64,000 nt of DNA, from the NCBI GenBank assembly GCA_022702545.1, contig JAHRBC010000007.1, forward strand, positions 620,001 through 684,000, given 5' to 3'. Below are positions 20,083 to 32,501 of this stretch, piece after piece. Position 1 is the stretch's first letter, and every line of letters starts with the position of its first letter. Both the position numbers and the translations under genes were made by a program. Source of the DNA: Phycomyces nitens (Eukaryota; Mucoromycota; Mucoromycetes; Mucorales; Phycomycetaceae). Under the pieces are notes generated by a model. That model was given only the letters and a program-made list of their open reading frames with translations, was not told the DNA's origin and searched no databases.

Positions 20083-23074
20083 ATGAACCATATCAATAAA
20101 GAAACTATTTTTATCGACGGAAAGGAATACTATCCTGTTCAGCAAGCCCTCCCAGCCCCACCTGCTAATAGCTATAATTACTTGACCATGGCAATTGGAA
20201 AGATGCAATAGTATGCCCTTGCCAATAACTCTGTTCTTGCAGTCAAAGACCGTAAACCAACTAGAGTTTACTTGAAGTGCACCAAGGGTGGACAGTATAA
20301 GAACACCCGCAAAATCAAAGACAAAGACAGAATAAGGATTCCATCGAGTGGAATGATTGGCTGCCCTTATCTCTTGAAGGTTTCCTACAAGAAGGGCATC
20401 AAAGGGTATCTTCTTTTGAAAGTCACTCATGATATTGAGGCATATCACAATCATCCTCTTGATGATGAGTGTCTAGAATCGATACTGAAAGGCAGATTGT
20501 CAAAGGTGACTGTGGATGATGCCAGAGATATTCTGAAACTTATTGGAGCAAAGACAACTTCTCGTGAGATCCAAAAAGCAATTAACGATGACACCACCCC
20601 TGGCCATAAGTTGTACATAAGTGACATTGACAACATGAAGGCTGTATTTGCTCGGGTTTCTGCCCCCGTTATTGAGAATGCTGGAACAAAACTTGTGAAG
20701 GTCATGGAAGCAAAGGTATATCAAGTTCGCTACGATGTGAGCAAGAACGGGTCCCTCGAGAGGATTATGTTTGCCCATCCAAAGATGCTGGAGAGAGCCT
20801 GTTGTCTCTCTAAGGTAATGGTTGTAGACGCAACTTACTCCACCAACAATCTCGGAATGCCGCTCATTTGTGCGGAAGGAATCCATAGTCTTGGAGGGGA
20901 AACCCTTGAATATTTTCATATTGCTTTTGCCTGGGTTTCGAATGAACAACAGGCTTCATATCTCTGGTTCCTCGAACAGGTCAAGTCGCTTGTTTTTAAA
21001 GGCAACAAGTCAGCCACTCTGTTTGTAGCAGATAAATGTGATGCATTGATAAAATATCTTAATATTGTGTTTATAGAGAACATAAAGCTGTTATGCTACT
21101 GACATATGCTGAACAGTCTTGAGAAGGCAGTCCTCTGGGAGGTTCGGGTCTGTAAAGACCAAGGAAATGCTAATGGAGCATGTCAGCAACATGATCCATA
21201 GTACAACAAAAGAGGATTTTGACCTGGCGCATAAAAAAGTTTGACAACACTTCTGCTGGCGTGGATATTGAAGATGGGAAAGAGAGTGTTGCAGTGTCGG
21301 TATACTTTACCAACAGGTGGATTAGATGCCGTGAGAAGTGGGCGGGCAATCTGACATCTCAGTATATGCACTTTGGATGTACCACTACTCAGCGAGTGGA
21401 AAGTGGCCATCAAGCTTTAAAAAAGGGCATATCCTCAATCTCTTCTTTTGAGTTGGCTGTTGAGAACATAGCCAAATATGTCGAATGGTTGTAAATGGAT
21501 TTCCGGGCCACCAGAATAAGAGAAGCCAACAGGATTGATGCTCTTGTTGGAAGAAATCAATTGCTGACCCAACTCTTAATGAAAGTAAACAAGCCAGCCT
21601 TGTGATTGATCAAAAATTCGTTTGCAGGAGAATAATGACGGAGATTGCCTGTTGGAAGAGATCTTCAAATCTTTGATATTCCAGAGAGATGGATTATAAA
21701 TCCAGGTACGCTAGATACCTCTTCCAATGGAATCAAGGCGACTAGTCCGGCTTTTGAAAAGTCAGAGTCACGTATAAAATAAGTAGTTCAATTTGAGAAC
21801 CTCTTTCGTTCGTGTGAAGGTGGCCAACAAGTTAATGAACTTTTGGAGAAGATCAGGTCTGTTGTGGCTGGCTACCACAATAAATAAAGCCACCCACCTA
21901 TCAAGCTCCAGGCCCCAAAAGACGTCAAGTTCCCCAGAAGGCGCAAGGGCAGCAGTTGCCCAAAGGACTTGCCAAAGGACTTTGGTCGCGCAATCTGGAG
22001 AAAGACAAGTATTCTTTCAGGGTGGGTAAGGTATATATATACATATATTGATATAAGAGATGATATTAATAGTTTTCAAAAAAAAATATAGGCTGGTCTT
22101 AAGGCTATGATTAAGCTGGAAACCAGGAGATTGGCTCGAAAAGATGCAGCAGCTACAAATGTGAAGAAAACACAAAAAATTATTTAAAAAAAAATCAAAC
22201 AAGAGCCTCTCGGCCCAGGTAAGAATTGTTTTTATTTTCAAGGATAGTTTACTGCCAAAAACAATACTGATTAATAACCATATATTTAGCCGATGCTCCA
22301 TTAAAAAAAGGGTTCAAGAGACCTGCCACAGTTCAAGATGAGTACGAATACGACCATCGGACATCTGTTCGCAAAAGGGCCAAGTAAGAGCCAACCTTTC
22401 CTGTCTCGAAAGAGATATCAGCTGATATCAAGGGTGGGTTTAACCCGATTCCTGATGGATGGTGTGGATTTTGTGTGCTGGCACACTTGATCTACAAGGA
22501 TCAAAACAAGTTCCCAATTGTAAAAAGGGACATCCTTGCTGCCCTTCCTCAGCGCAGCATGCTTTATTCTAGTACCTTTGGTACAGATGTCAAAAAACTA
22601 GAGGAAATTACAAGACACGGTTCTGATATTGACAGTAAAAATAGCAACAACAGTACACCAATCCCAGCATGCTTAGATGCCAGTATGTGGTTTAACACAC
22701 CCGACTGTGCTCAACTAGCTGTGGATACTTATCAAAGACCAGTTTGTGTCTATTCAGACAACCCATCAATTCCTTCCGCCTCTTTCCTGCCTTTTGGAAT
22801 TCCAAAAAAAAATAACCACGCAACCACAAAACCTCTCTTGAATCATGTTAACAATAACCACTGGGCAACTGTCAGTCTATCTAGAAACATCTCTAGAAAA
22901 TAGCCGACCATATAATCATTGTTCTTTCTTAGGTGCCAACGGAATAACATTCAGGATAACTTTGATAGTTATTGGAATAGACTAAAAGAGTTCAACAAGC
23001 ATGATGGCAGAAATGACATGCTTTCTCTTGCCCAGTATCCAGAAGAAACCATTGTTCTTACCAATATCAAATAA
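20083..23074 (+). pseudogene. Decayed Mutator-like (MULE) transposase with FAR1-type N-terminus and C-terminal OTU protease domain
   Basis: The frame starts MNHINKETIFIDGKEYYPVQ at 20083 and hits a TAG at 20209-20211. It goes on through a FAR1/WRKY-GCM1-like zinc-binding domain (VYLKCTKGGQYKNTRK; GCPYLLKV; EAYHNHPLD) into the MULE catalytic core: VMVVDATYSTN with the first Asp, then LFVADKCDALI with the likely second. The frame breaks near 21100. A piece at 21219-21494 has TTQRVESGHQALKKG, the usual MULE tail. Further on, a lysine-rich linker (LKKGFKRPATVQDEYEYD, RKRAK, stop) leads to IPDGWCGFCVLAHLIY (22450-22495) and NNHWATVSL (22850-22875), the Cys and His boxes of an OTU-type cysteine protease. 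It ends with ETIVLTNIK at 23074. Several stops and shifts make it non-functional. Confidence 0.75.
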
Positions 23075-23481
23075 CTTTTCTATAGTTATCTCTCTTATTT
23101 TTGTATTTCTTTTATTTTTTATTTTTATTATCAATATCATACATATCCTTCACTTTATTAGCTAGACTTTTCTTAAATATATTAATTATATCAATTTATT
23201 TCTCTGGATTAATCAAGTCTATCACTCACAAGTTTAATTTGTATGATTATCAAAAGAAAAAGACAGGCTTAATTGACTGTGATTTTATAATCGATTAACT
23301 ACTCTGTCAGTGCCTTGTCTAAATCCCTTTGACCAACTTTTATTCCTTTGTGTCTCAATTCTCTTTTTTTTGTTTGTCTGTCTAGAAATTCATTTTCATT
23401 CGTCCAAAAAAAAACCAACATCTCAATCTCAAGTAGAAACACTGTAATATGGTTATATTTAATAAAGATGTCTAGAGGATT
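23075..23481. other. AT-rich intergenic stretch
   Basis: T-rich sequence between the MULE remnant and the stop codon of the IleRS gene. A 65-codon frame (23101-23298) is low complexity. Terminal inverted repeats of the MULE were looked for here and not found. Confidence 0.4.
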
Positions 23482-26400
23482 TTAAGCATTCAAGACGTTG
23501 GTACATCTAGCACAGAGTGTATCGACTTTTGAAGCCTGGTAATTCCAACAGCGAGGACACTTGTGCTGCTCTGTTCGCTGTGTATAGATCTTACATGCTG
23601 TTCCATCTATTGAATACATGGATGTTTATGATTTTAGTATATAATTTCAAGTTTGCCATTCTTTACTTACCTCTCAATACTGCTTCCTTTTCGAATTGAC
23701 GGCTAAGTACCGCGTTTGTATCATGAACATTAACTCGACAAGTCAAGAACAAAGAAGACAATTCTGAGGCTAGTACCAAAATAAATAAAAACCAATATCA
23801 ATATCAATATCTCTTGTCTCTTTTGAAAACATAATGCAGCTCTTACCATCCATAGAATGAATGATTTTTCCAGCTTCAGATTGCTTGTCAATGACTACAT
23901 CAACTTCTGCTTCTTGTGATGTCTTCAAGACCCTAAAACCCAAAACAAATATTCAGATGCTGATAAACCTTTTGCTTATAATATCCAAAAGCATACTTGT
24001 CTTGACGAGCAATCTCGAGAATCTGGTTGATTTGGCCCTTTAGTTCTTTCAATATATTCCACTTGGCTTCCAAAGACTCCTTGTTCCATTCAGAATCCTA
24101 TTTAAATGGTTAATAACAATGTACTATTTGCTATTTTTTCTTTATATATTTTATGATGTGAAGCTTACCTGTACCAACCATCCAGTCTTAAAAACAGAGG
24201 ACTCTGGCTGAGGTGTCATTGAGCGGTAGTTTTCGTAGATTTCTTCGGCTGTATGGCATGCTACTGGGGAGAGTGAAGTGGTGTATGATTTTAAAACCTG
24301 GATGTAATAGTTAGATTAAATAAAATGTATAATAATGTGCCTTGTATTCAAAAATGTACCTCGAAAAGTACAGTCTGTGCCATGCGTCGTGAACTAGCCG
24401 ATGCCTTTTCATTGTACAGGCGATCCTTTATGACATCGAAATAGAATGCAGAAAGAGTATTGGTGGTAAAGTTCTGTAAGAGTTGGATAGCTATTTTGGA
24501 GGGTGAGAACAATCGTCAAGGTTTCGCATCAAATGCACGACTACCTTTGTTATAGGAGTAACTATCGTATGCTTCGGATACGCGTTTGTTGAATTGGTAG
24601 AGTTCATGAAGCATATAATGATCAATCTTTGTTCCGTAATTAAATAATACTAGGTCAATTGGTTTTTCGTATTTAATAAATATATCACTTACCTCCTTGA
24701 GCTGATCGTATGCCACGGTATCTGTATGCTTAAAATCGTGCAAGTTGCCCAACATAAAACGAGCTGTGGTACGAATCTTGCGCATATTCTCAGATACTTG
24801 AGCTAAAATAGATAATGAAGTCAAGTAATGAGAGATCATTTCAAAATCCAGTACAAGGCATGTAATATTTACCAATGATCGAAGGTCCCATGGCTACATC
24901 TTTTGTATATTCGCAGCTTGCTACCCACAAACGAAGGACATCGGTACCATAGGCAGGAGACTTTTTCTTGTCCTGGAAATAATATTAGTAAAATTCATAG
25001 ATTTTATATGTATTACCTTTCCACCATGAGTGATATTACTAGGTACCAAGACATTTCCAAGACTTTTACTCATTTTGTGACCTTCTTCATCAAGAACAAA
25101 ACCATGGGTAATAAGAGTGCTATAGGGTGTCTTTCCAGTAGTAGCAACTATAGGTAGAATATCTCATTAAATGATATGTTTATAAGGCAATAACAATAAT
25201 AAATTACTTACTTGATGTCAACAAAGACGATTGGAACCATCCTCTATGCTGATCAGATCCCTCGAGATATACATCAGCAATAGTATGGGTTGGGTCTCTA
25301 TATAATCACAAGTAAATCATCATTAATATGGCTTTAAAAACGGATATATGGAACCAAAAATGAATAGCTTGAATACTTTACCTGTCAGGTATATCTTTTA
25401 GCATAGTCCAAGAGGTTCCGCTATCAAACCACACGTCCATTGTGTCATAACCTCTCTTGTACACCTTTCCATCGGAACGGTATTGTGGGGCAACGAATAT
25501 GGAATCATCTTCTTCTCCCCACCAGGAATCTGTACCGTGTTCCTCGAATACCTTGATGATGTGTTGGACAGATTCGTCCGTCATTAGGGCTTCTCCTGTT
25601 TCGACATCATAAAGCGCAGGTATAGGTACACCCCATGAACGCTGACGGGAAATACACCATTCTTTGCGCGAGAGAGTAAATTGTTCAAGACGTTTCATAG
25701 CTTTTGATACAAGTAGTAGGCTTTTAGCATCAGAAATATTGCTTGTAAATTTGGATTTTTGTATGCTTACAAACAGGAGGCACCATCTGAACAGATTGAA
25801 GTGCATTGACAGCTTCCTTTTGAAGGTTCTCTACATTGGCAAACCACTGGGATGTAGCTCTGCAAATATACATATTAATATCAATATGGCTCATTTTAAA
25901 CTATTTCAGACAGCCTAAATACACATCACGCACCTCAGCATAATAGGTTTCTTTGTACGCCAATCGTAAGGATACTTGTGTGTATAAGCACGTTGCTTAA
26001 CTAGCGCGCCAGCCTTTGTGAGTGCATCAATCACCATGGAATTACCATCTGTAAAGGCCTCTTTTCCTTCCAGCCCAAGCCCAGCGTCTTTTGTGAATCT
26101 TCCTTCATCGTCCACTAAGTATCATGTTGAGTCTCGTTACGTTTTACTAACAACGTCTAATAAATAGATATGAAAACTTACAAGGACTAAAGGGCTCAAT
26201 TCCCAACTTCAAACATGCTTCATAATCTTCCATGCCATGACCTGGTGCAGTATGAACTAGACAGGTACCCGATTCAGCAGTTACGTGTTCTCCAGTAATT
26301 ATAGGAAGAGCGGTCTTATAGAGTGGATGGGTGTACTCTGTACCCACCAATTCTGAACCATCGATGTTTCCCAAGACACGAATTTGATCCTCTTTTGTGA

Positions 26401-28108
26401 TATTGATCTCTGCTTTAAAGGCTTCAAGACGGTCAAGACCAACGATATATACGCCTGATCTATCTCCCTCTAATACTTTGACAGCAGAATATACAAGATC
26501 TGGATGGACTGCAATTGCCTAGATTAAATGCCACGATTTAGCCTATATGTTTTTACCTAGTATTAGTATTCATATGACTTACTCTGTTGGAGGGAATTGT
26601 CCAAGGTGTGGTAGTCCAGATCAAAGCATAAAGCTGGTCGAGAGGAACAATATCTTTCCACTTTTCAGCGAGTTTTGGTGCTAATATACAGTCATTTAAT
26701 TTACGTGTCAAATGGGAATTGATGGTATGTTTATACACTTACCAAGATTTGTAATCGGGAATCGCACATGGATAGATTGAGATACATGCTTGTCATTGTA
26801 CTCTAATTCAGCCTCTGCCAATGCGGATCTATTTAGTAATATTGTTAGAATTTAGATCTTTACGTTGACCAAAGAAATATTACTTTGATGATGGTGACCA
26901 ATATACTGGCTTCAACTGTCTGTAAATGTACCCTTTATATATCGTCCTTTGATGTGAGCTTGATAATATTCATGAAAGATCCCAAGTCCTACCTTTCTTG
27001 ATCATATCGTGGAATAGCTCTAGCTGGCGAATTTCATAATCCTTGGCTTCAAAAGAGCATGAATATATTATCACGGTGTCTTGTTTACTTACTCAATGTC
27101 ATGTATGGATTATCCCAATCACCAAGAACACCCCAGCTCATGAAATCTTTCTTTTGATTCTCCACTTCAGTTATTGCCTTTTTCCTTGCTAGACGTCTTA
27201 TCTCGGTTGGTGAAAGACTCGCCTCTTTGCCTTCTTTCTACAACCAATTGTGACAGATAAGAATCCTTGGCTCCATATATTAGTAAACTATAGACGCACT
27301 CTGATTTGTTCCAATGCTTTCATTTCAATTGGCAATCCATGACAATCCCATCCAGGGCGATACCTGTAATGATTCATAAGATTGCTTAATCATATAGACT
27401 CAGAATAGCAGCTTGTATCCTATCTTACATGACTTTGTGTCCAAGAAGAAGTTTATGGCGATTCACAATATCTTTCAAAATCTTATTCATGGCATGACCT
27501 ATATTCTGCCAGTGTCAAATGAAGTCTGTCTTTTCCAAAAACAAAATAAAAAACAATCCCTTGGCTTTCATTTTACCTGAATGGAGACTACCATTTGCAT
27601 AAGGAGGTCCGTCGTGAAGGATAAAAGTATTCTTGGGATTATTTTTTAACTAGATCATATCCATAGACACGCATATGATGGTTTGCATTAGATATATTGT
27701 CTATGGATCTATATTATTTGCTTTCCAAAAATAATAATAATAATAACTAAATGGCTATCTTGGATACCACCATCTATCTCTGAGGCCATGTAGAGGAGTT
27801 TCATTTTTGTTTTATTTCTTATTTCTTTACTTTACCTGCCAGGGGTAGAGTTCTTTGGTACAGCGATCAAGATAGGCATGTTCTCTTTTGGCTGCGTCTG
27901 CACGCAAAGGAAATCCGGTCTTTGGCAAAAGAATCGTATTTGTATAAGGGTTGGTTTTTTCAGCTTTTGCGAGCCGAGGCAGACTAGTCGAAAGGTGGCG
28001 CTGGGTGTATGTGTAGGTCTGTGTTGCTCGGGGTAATGACATGCGAATTCCATTAGACATCCTGACTGGGGTGCTGAGACCCAGACAACGCAAACTGCTC
28101 AGTGTCAT
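23482..28108 (-). CDS. Isoleucyl-tRNA synthetase, mitochondrial
   Basis: A multi-exon class I synthetase that charges tRNA-Ile, here with an organelle-type N-terminus. The first exon (28108..27836) starts [12 protein letters not shown], is rich in Arg, Ser and Thr with few acids, and fits a mitochondrial presequence. Exon 2 carries [19 protein letters not shown], the HIGH motif. The CP1 editing region has [17 protein letters not shown] (26200-26290). [10 protein letters not shown] and KMSKSLGN (25060-25090) mark the catalytic site. The protein ends with a zinc finger [10 protein letters not shown]...[10 protein letters not shown] and a TAA at 23484..23482, as in bacterial-type IleRS. At least a dozen short introns are needed. 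Length and zinc finger point to the mitochondrial rather than the cytosolic enzyme. The start lies 188 bp from the divergent IMP1 start. Confidence 0.92.
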
Positions 28109-28296
28109 GCTCTGTTAGGATCTTTCAAAATGAAGAGAGACAGAGAGAGAGAAAATATATATATATAAAAAGACAAATGCCACCTTGTTCATGGAGTTGG
28201 ACAGGCCAAAAAAAAAAGTGTCAAATGAACTTGAAGCAGTCACTTTAACTTTGTACAGGGCAAATATAGGTAAAAATGACTTTTTTGCCATTCATC
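28109..28296. promoter_or_regulatory. Shared divergent promoter of the mitochondrial IleRS and IMP1 genes
   Basis: 188 bp separate the two opposing start codons. It contains a GA-rich run (GAGAGACAGAGAGAGAG) and a (TA)n TATA-like tract near 28155-28167. Both products act in mitochondria, so coordinated control is plausible; this is inferred from position only. Confidence 0.5.
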
Positions 28297-29062
28297 ATGT
28301 CCCAAAGAATCAATTCGAGATTTCTACGATTTGGCAAATTTGCTGTAAATGTCACGAGTATAAGTGTTCGGTTCATGTGCTTTGCGCACTTGTATAACCA
28401 GCATGTCTCGGAGCTCTCGCTTGTAAGATCTGCATCTCCAAAAGTGGAAATTTAATAGAGAGAATAACAGAGACCTGTGCCCTAGTGCTTGGGACCATCC
28501 ATGCTTCCGACATTCAACATGACAGGAGACGTTGTCTTGGCTGATCACATCTCGGGATACTTTTCCAAGCCAAATATTGGTGATGTTGTGATTTGCATGG
28601 CCCCTCATGCTCCCGGCAGATTTGTAATGAAGCGAGTTGTAGGATTAGTAAGTAGTTTTAATCTGCTGTGAATATATCTCTGTTTTTTTTTCTTCTTCTT
28701 CTAGAATATTAACTGTGTGTTTCTTAGCCTGGCGATAGCGTCTGCTTTGATGTTACGACAAAGGAACGCAAATACGTCGAGGTAAGCTGAGTTTATGCTT
28801 GAAAAGCAATTGATAATTGAGAATGGCAAAAAGGTCCCAGAAGGACACCTCTGGTTGAGTGGAGACAATATGAGCAATTCAAATGACTCGAGGACATATG
28901 GGCCGGTTCCCATGGGTCTACTTCGTGGAAGAGTTGTTGCAAGAGTAAGTAAGGAATACACTTTATACTTTTTACTCACTCATTATTTTATAGCTGTGGC
29001 CTGAATTTCAAATATTAGAAAACCCGCTAAAGCAGCTCAATATCACAGACTATTTCAAATAA
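28297..29062 (+). CDS. IMP1: Mitochondrial inner membrane protease subunit 1
   Basis: Five exons, 28297-28422, 28486-28647, 28728-28781, 28822-28944 and 28994-29062, encode 177 aa. IMP1 is a signal-peptidase-I-type Ser/Lys protease of the inner membrane, facing the intermembrane space, that trims bipartite presequences together with IMP2. Box B is [10 protein letters not shown] with the nucleophile Ser47; box D is [12 protein letters not shown] with the general base Lys91. Box E is [18 protein letters not shown]. The N-terminal 40 residues include a moderately hydrophobic segment for anchoring. Exon 2 starts after CCCTAG, which removes an otherwise in-frame stop. Human IMMP1L and yeast Imp1 are of similar length. 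Confidence 0.9.
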
Positions 29063-30895
29063 CATTCATGTTTATATCTATAATATATATATGTATATAT
29101 GTATATGTATTCTTAATGATAAATACTATTTTCCATACAAATTATATATAAAAATAAAACCAAAAGAACCTCTTGGTGAGTAAATGCACATACGAAGCCT
29201 AATTCCATTTTAAAACAAAACATATCTTTAAAAATCAATCTGTCGATACCCAACTGATCTTCTTCTTTTAGTTTTATACACCGAGTGCTAGAAATAAAAG
29301 AAACGCTTTATAATCCGCTTTTAAACAAGCATCAAAATAGATGGATAAAATCATTTAATATTTTGGTTGACCACGTTTAGAATCTATAATTACCAGGCAT
29401 TTTTGTGCATACTTTAAAGTGGGTCAAGTATTTATTATTAATATGGTCTCAAAGGTGCTCAATTTGGTTTATCTAAAGGCTTTGAGGAAAGTCTGACATC
29501 TTTTATATATATATATAAATTTGTACAGCTGCTTCCATATCACTGTCATTTTGCTGGCATGCACAATATCGGTATGAGCATTATTGTCAATCATTTTTTG
29601 TAAAAAATAAAAACATAAAGATTGAAACGGTGTTACTGTCTTGTTGTTTGAAAAATGAAAACCAAAGTGATCCAATTTTTAAAAAAAAATGATTATTTTA
29701 TTTCCAAGGTAAAATATATAGCAAATCCCTCGACAATGGTTATGGAATCAAGACATGGTCTACTCTTTTATAGCTTGCAGAATACCAACGGTAATAACTC
29801 TATATTCCCAATAAACTCAACTATCTATCGGCATTAGTTTGGGGCACGTGCAAGTTGGAGATGTATTTTGATGGTTCCCTATGCCGAGATTCTCTTTGCT
29901 TACAAAAGGTTAAAGACAAAGCCACATTTGATTTTTTATTTTTATTTTTTCAGCCAAAACCACTTGACGATAAACCATTAATCCCGGCTTATATGACTGA
30001 TATGAGAAAGAGACATAGATTACTAATTAATAATAAAGTATGTGAATGTTTGCCAGCAAATGCATATATGCCTTTTATGCTCAATATATCACAAGTATAC
30101 AAAAGTTATTTTTATTGCACTTTTGTCATAAAGTCAAGTCTGCACAAATCCACACCAAGAGATATTTGGATATCTCTATATATTTTATGGGCTCTTGTTG
30201 GTATAAACGTCTGGAGTGTAGAGGAATTATGAGTAGAAGCGATACTTGGCACCCAAACTCTCTTTCTTTTGATTACAGCCAATGTGTGCACATTTTAGTT
30301 AAATTTTTTTTATTGACAATCCAATAATATATGGCTCATGGAGATTCTTATTCTATATAGAGAACGCCAAGTACCAAATCGAATACTATTACCAATCCTG
30401 TTTCCTACCATGACCTGCTTTGCGAGAATTCCAGGCAATGGCTATATATATATATATATATATAAATTGATTCAAATATAACCCCACATCTTGATAAACT
30501 ATGGATATATTTATTCTGCTCTTCTAGTTCTATAAACTCAAAGTGCAATCAGTGGCTTTTATAAATGATATTATTATTATTATTATTATTATATTGTAGT
30601 CATATTAAAATGTATGCATATAAAAGTAAAGTTGTCAAGGTAAACTAGGCTGATAAATAATTACCTAAAAATATGAATGCGTAATATATATATATAAATA
30701 TAAATATATAAATAAAAAGATATCGAGTTTCCAATAAAGTCAAAAATAAGTATAAAAAGAAATGCGTAAACATCAATAACTGCTACTGTCCAGCAAAACA
30801 ATAAACAAGAATTGCAGCTGGACTTTATGTCTGGTTTGTTAAGAAATCTTGTTGCTCTATCGCTAATATTTTCTTGGCCTGTGAGTTTTTGGCTT
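29063..30895. other. AT-rich intergenic stretch with a Tc1 scrap and microsatellites
   Basis: Holds the transposase scrap at 29380-29610, a (TA)n run at 30441-30466, a TTA run near 30570-30592, and a 125-codon frame (29855-30232) with no recognised family (it includes FQPKPLDDKPLIPAYMTD). I cannot tell whether this frame is coding. Confidence 0.4.
29380..29610 (-). pseudogene. Tc1/mariner transposase remnant, catalytic C-terminal part
   Basis: On the minus strand DNNAHTDIVHASKM recalls the second-Asp block, and further on DFPQSL, INQIEHL, a stop, then DHINNKYLTHFKV matches the Tc1 block S-P-D-L-N-P-I-E-H-L-W-D. Stops and shifts are present throughout. Confidence 0.5.
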
Positions 30896-32501
30896 TTACT
30901 CGTATAATCCGTTGCCTAGACGCACTTGGGTGTTTGGCACTTGAGTAGCCTTGTTGTTCCAGAATGGAGCTGTGGGACTGTGCTGAAAATCAAGACTGCT
31001 AAATGAGTTTGGAGGAGAGAGGTTGTGAAAGGTGCATAATCCAGGGGGCACAGACGTAGGGTAGGACGACATTGGGTTTCTGTCTACGATACCATGGTGC
31101 GTTGAATGAAACGTCTGCTGAGGTCTATTGATAAAAAGAATAAATATTGATACATATCATTTCAAGATGTGTAGTCTTGCCTTGTGTAGCTAACATTGGT
31201 ATCCTGATGTGCAGTTGAGTGAGGGGGGTAAGCAAAGGCCAAAGGTCCATGCGGCTTCTCTTGCTGTGTTCGTCCCCATGAAAGTCGAATGCGTGATGAT
31301 CCAATTTGAAATCCATTCATTTGTTCCATTGCCACCTCTGCAGAAAGTCTAGAGACAAACTGGATGAACCCGCAGCTCTTGTTAGGAGGGATCTTTACGT
31401 AGTTGATTTCTCCAAAAGGGCTAAAGTAACATCTCAATTCATCTTCTGTAACTGCAGACAAGAGACCACCAACGAATATGGTCGTATTGTTTGGACTGGT
31501 TGGCTGCTGAATAAGCGCTGGTGCTTTTAGAGATAACTGCTGGTATCTGAGTTGGTTGTTTTTAGGAGTAGCAAGGGATACACGTAAAGGTCTATTCTTG
31601 CAATACATTCCACTCATTTCTATCATGGCCTCTTGCTGCTCTATTGGATCGTGGAAACGAACGAATCCAAATCCTCTTGATTGACCTGTGGTTGGATAAG
31701 TCATGATTTTGGCAGAATGGCAAGAGGGATACCGATGTTGAAAAAAAGACTGATTGGCAAGGTGTGATTAGTGATCACTATATTCACTTTATAAATTGTT
31801 TACCAAGAGATAAGTCTCGTCTACTTCAGTATCAAGATCACCAACAAAAAGGCTGAATTCTTCCAAGCGATCTTCCCTAGAAACATACCTAAAGGTCAGT
31901 ACAAAAAGGTAGCAACACATTACCAGACTCACTTTTTGTCCTGAATGCCTCCCCCTGAAGCCCAGTTAAGTTTGAAGGAAAGGTTTGTATCTGGGATCTG
32001 TGTTCCGTGAATGGTGGCCAGTGCTCTTTGGGCAGCCATATTTGATCCAAATCCAATAAATGCATAGCCTTCACTAATACTAAAGGCGATCGGCGGTTCA
32101 AGGCAAGTTGTTGTTGTTGTTTTTTAAAAAAGAGATAAAAATCATTTGTGCCAAAATGACATGAGAGAAAGGGATCCGTGAATAATAGCACAGAAAGGGT
32201 TATGTGCATAAGCATTCTCAAGAGGTTGGTTGCTTAATATCATAAAATCTAACCTGGTTCTCTTGTCTCTCATGAGTTTGACAACCACATTTTCGCCAAT
32301 AGATGCCCAGAGATCCTGAAGATATCGCTCATCCATCCAAGCCTCTAGATTGCCCATCCTACCAGTAATATAAATAAGAAACGGTCAGTAAATCAAATTA
32401 AAGGATCATTTGGTCTCTCTACCTTACCACAAGGTTAATTTTCTATTATTGAAAAACAAGGGTTGGGGCTTTGGCGATGAGAATAGTGAGTGCTGGATCA
32501 T
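30896..32501 (-). CDS. Three-RRM RNA-binding protein of the NAM8/NGR1 (TIA1-like) type
   Basis: Six exons give 396 aa: 32501..32428, 32358..32254, 32073..31933, 31876..31804, 31749..31181, 31124..30896. The fifth intron has a GC donor (ACAAG|GCAAGA), which avoids an early stop and joins to RPQQTFHSTHH. RRM1 opens LTLWMGNLEAWMDERYL and ends NLSFKLNWASGG. RRM2 has SLFVGDLDTEVDETYL and SRGFGFVRFHD. RRM3 has TTIFVGGLLSAVTEDELR, CGFIQFVSR and IRLSWGR. This order with the W-M-G-x-L-E-x-W-M start is typical of Nam8 (U1 snRNP, 5' splice-site choice) and Ngr1 (mRNA decay); I cannot separate the two. The tail is rich in Pro, Ser and His. The tiny first exon supplies the TG of Trp24. Confidence 0.88.
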
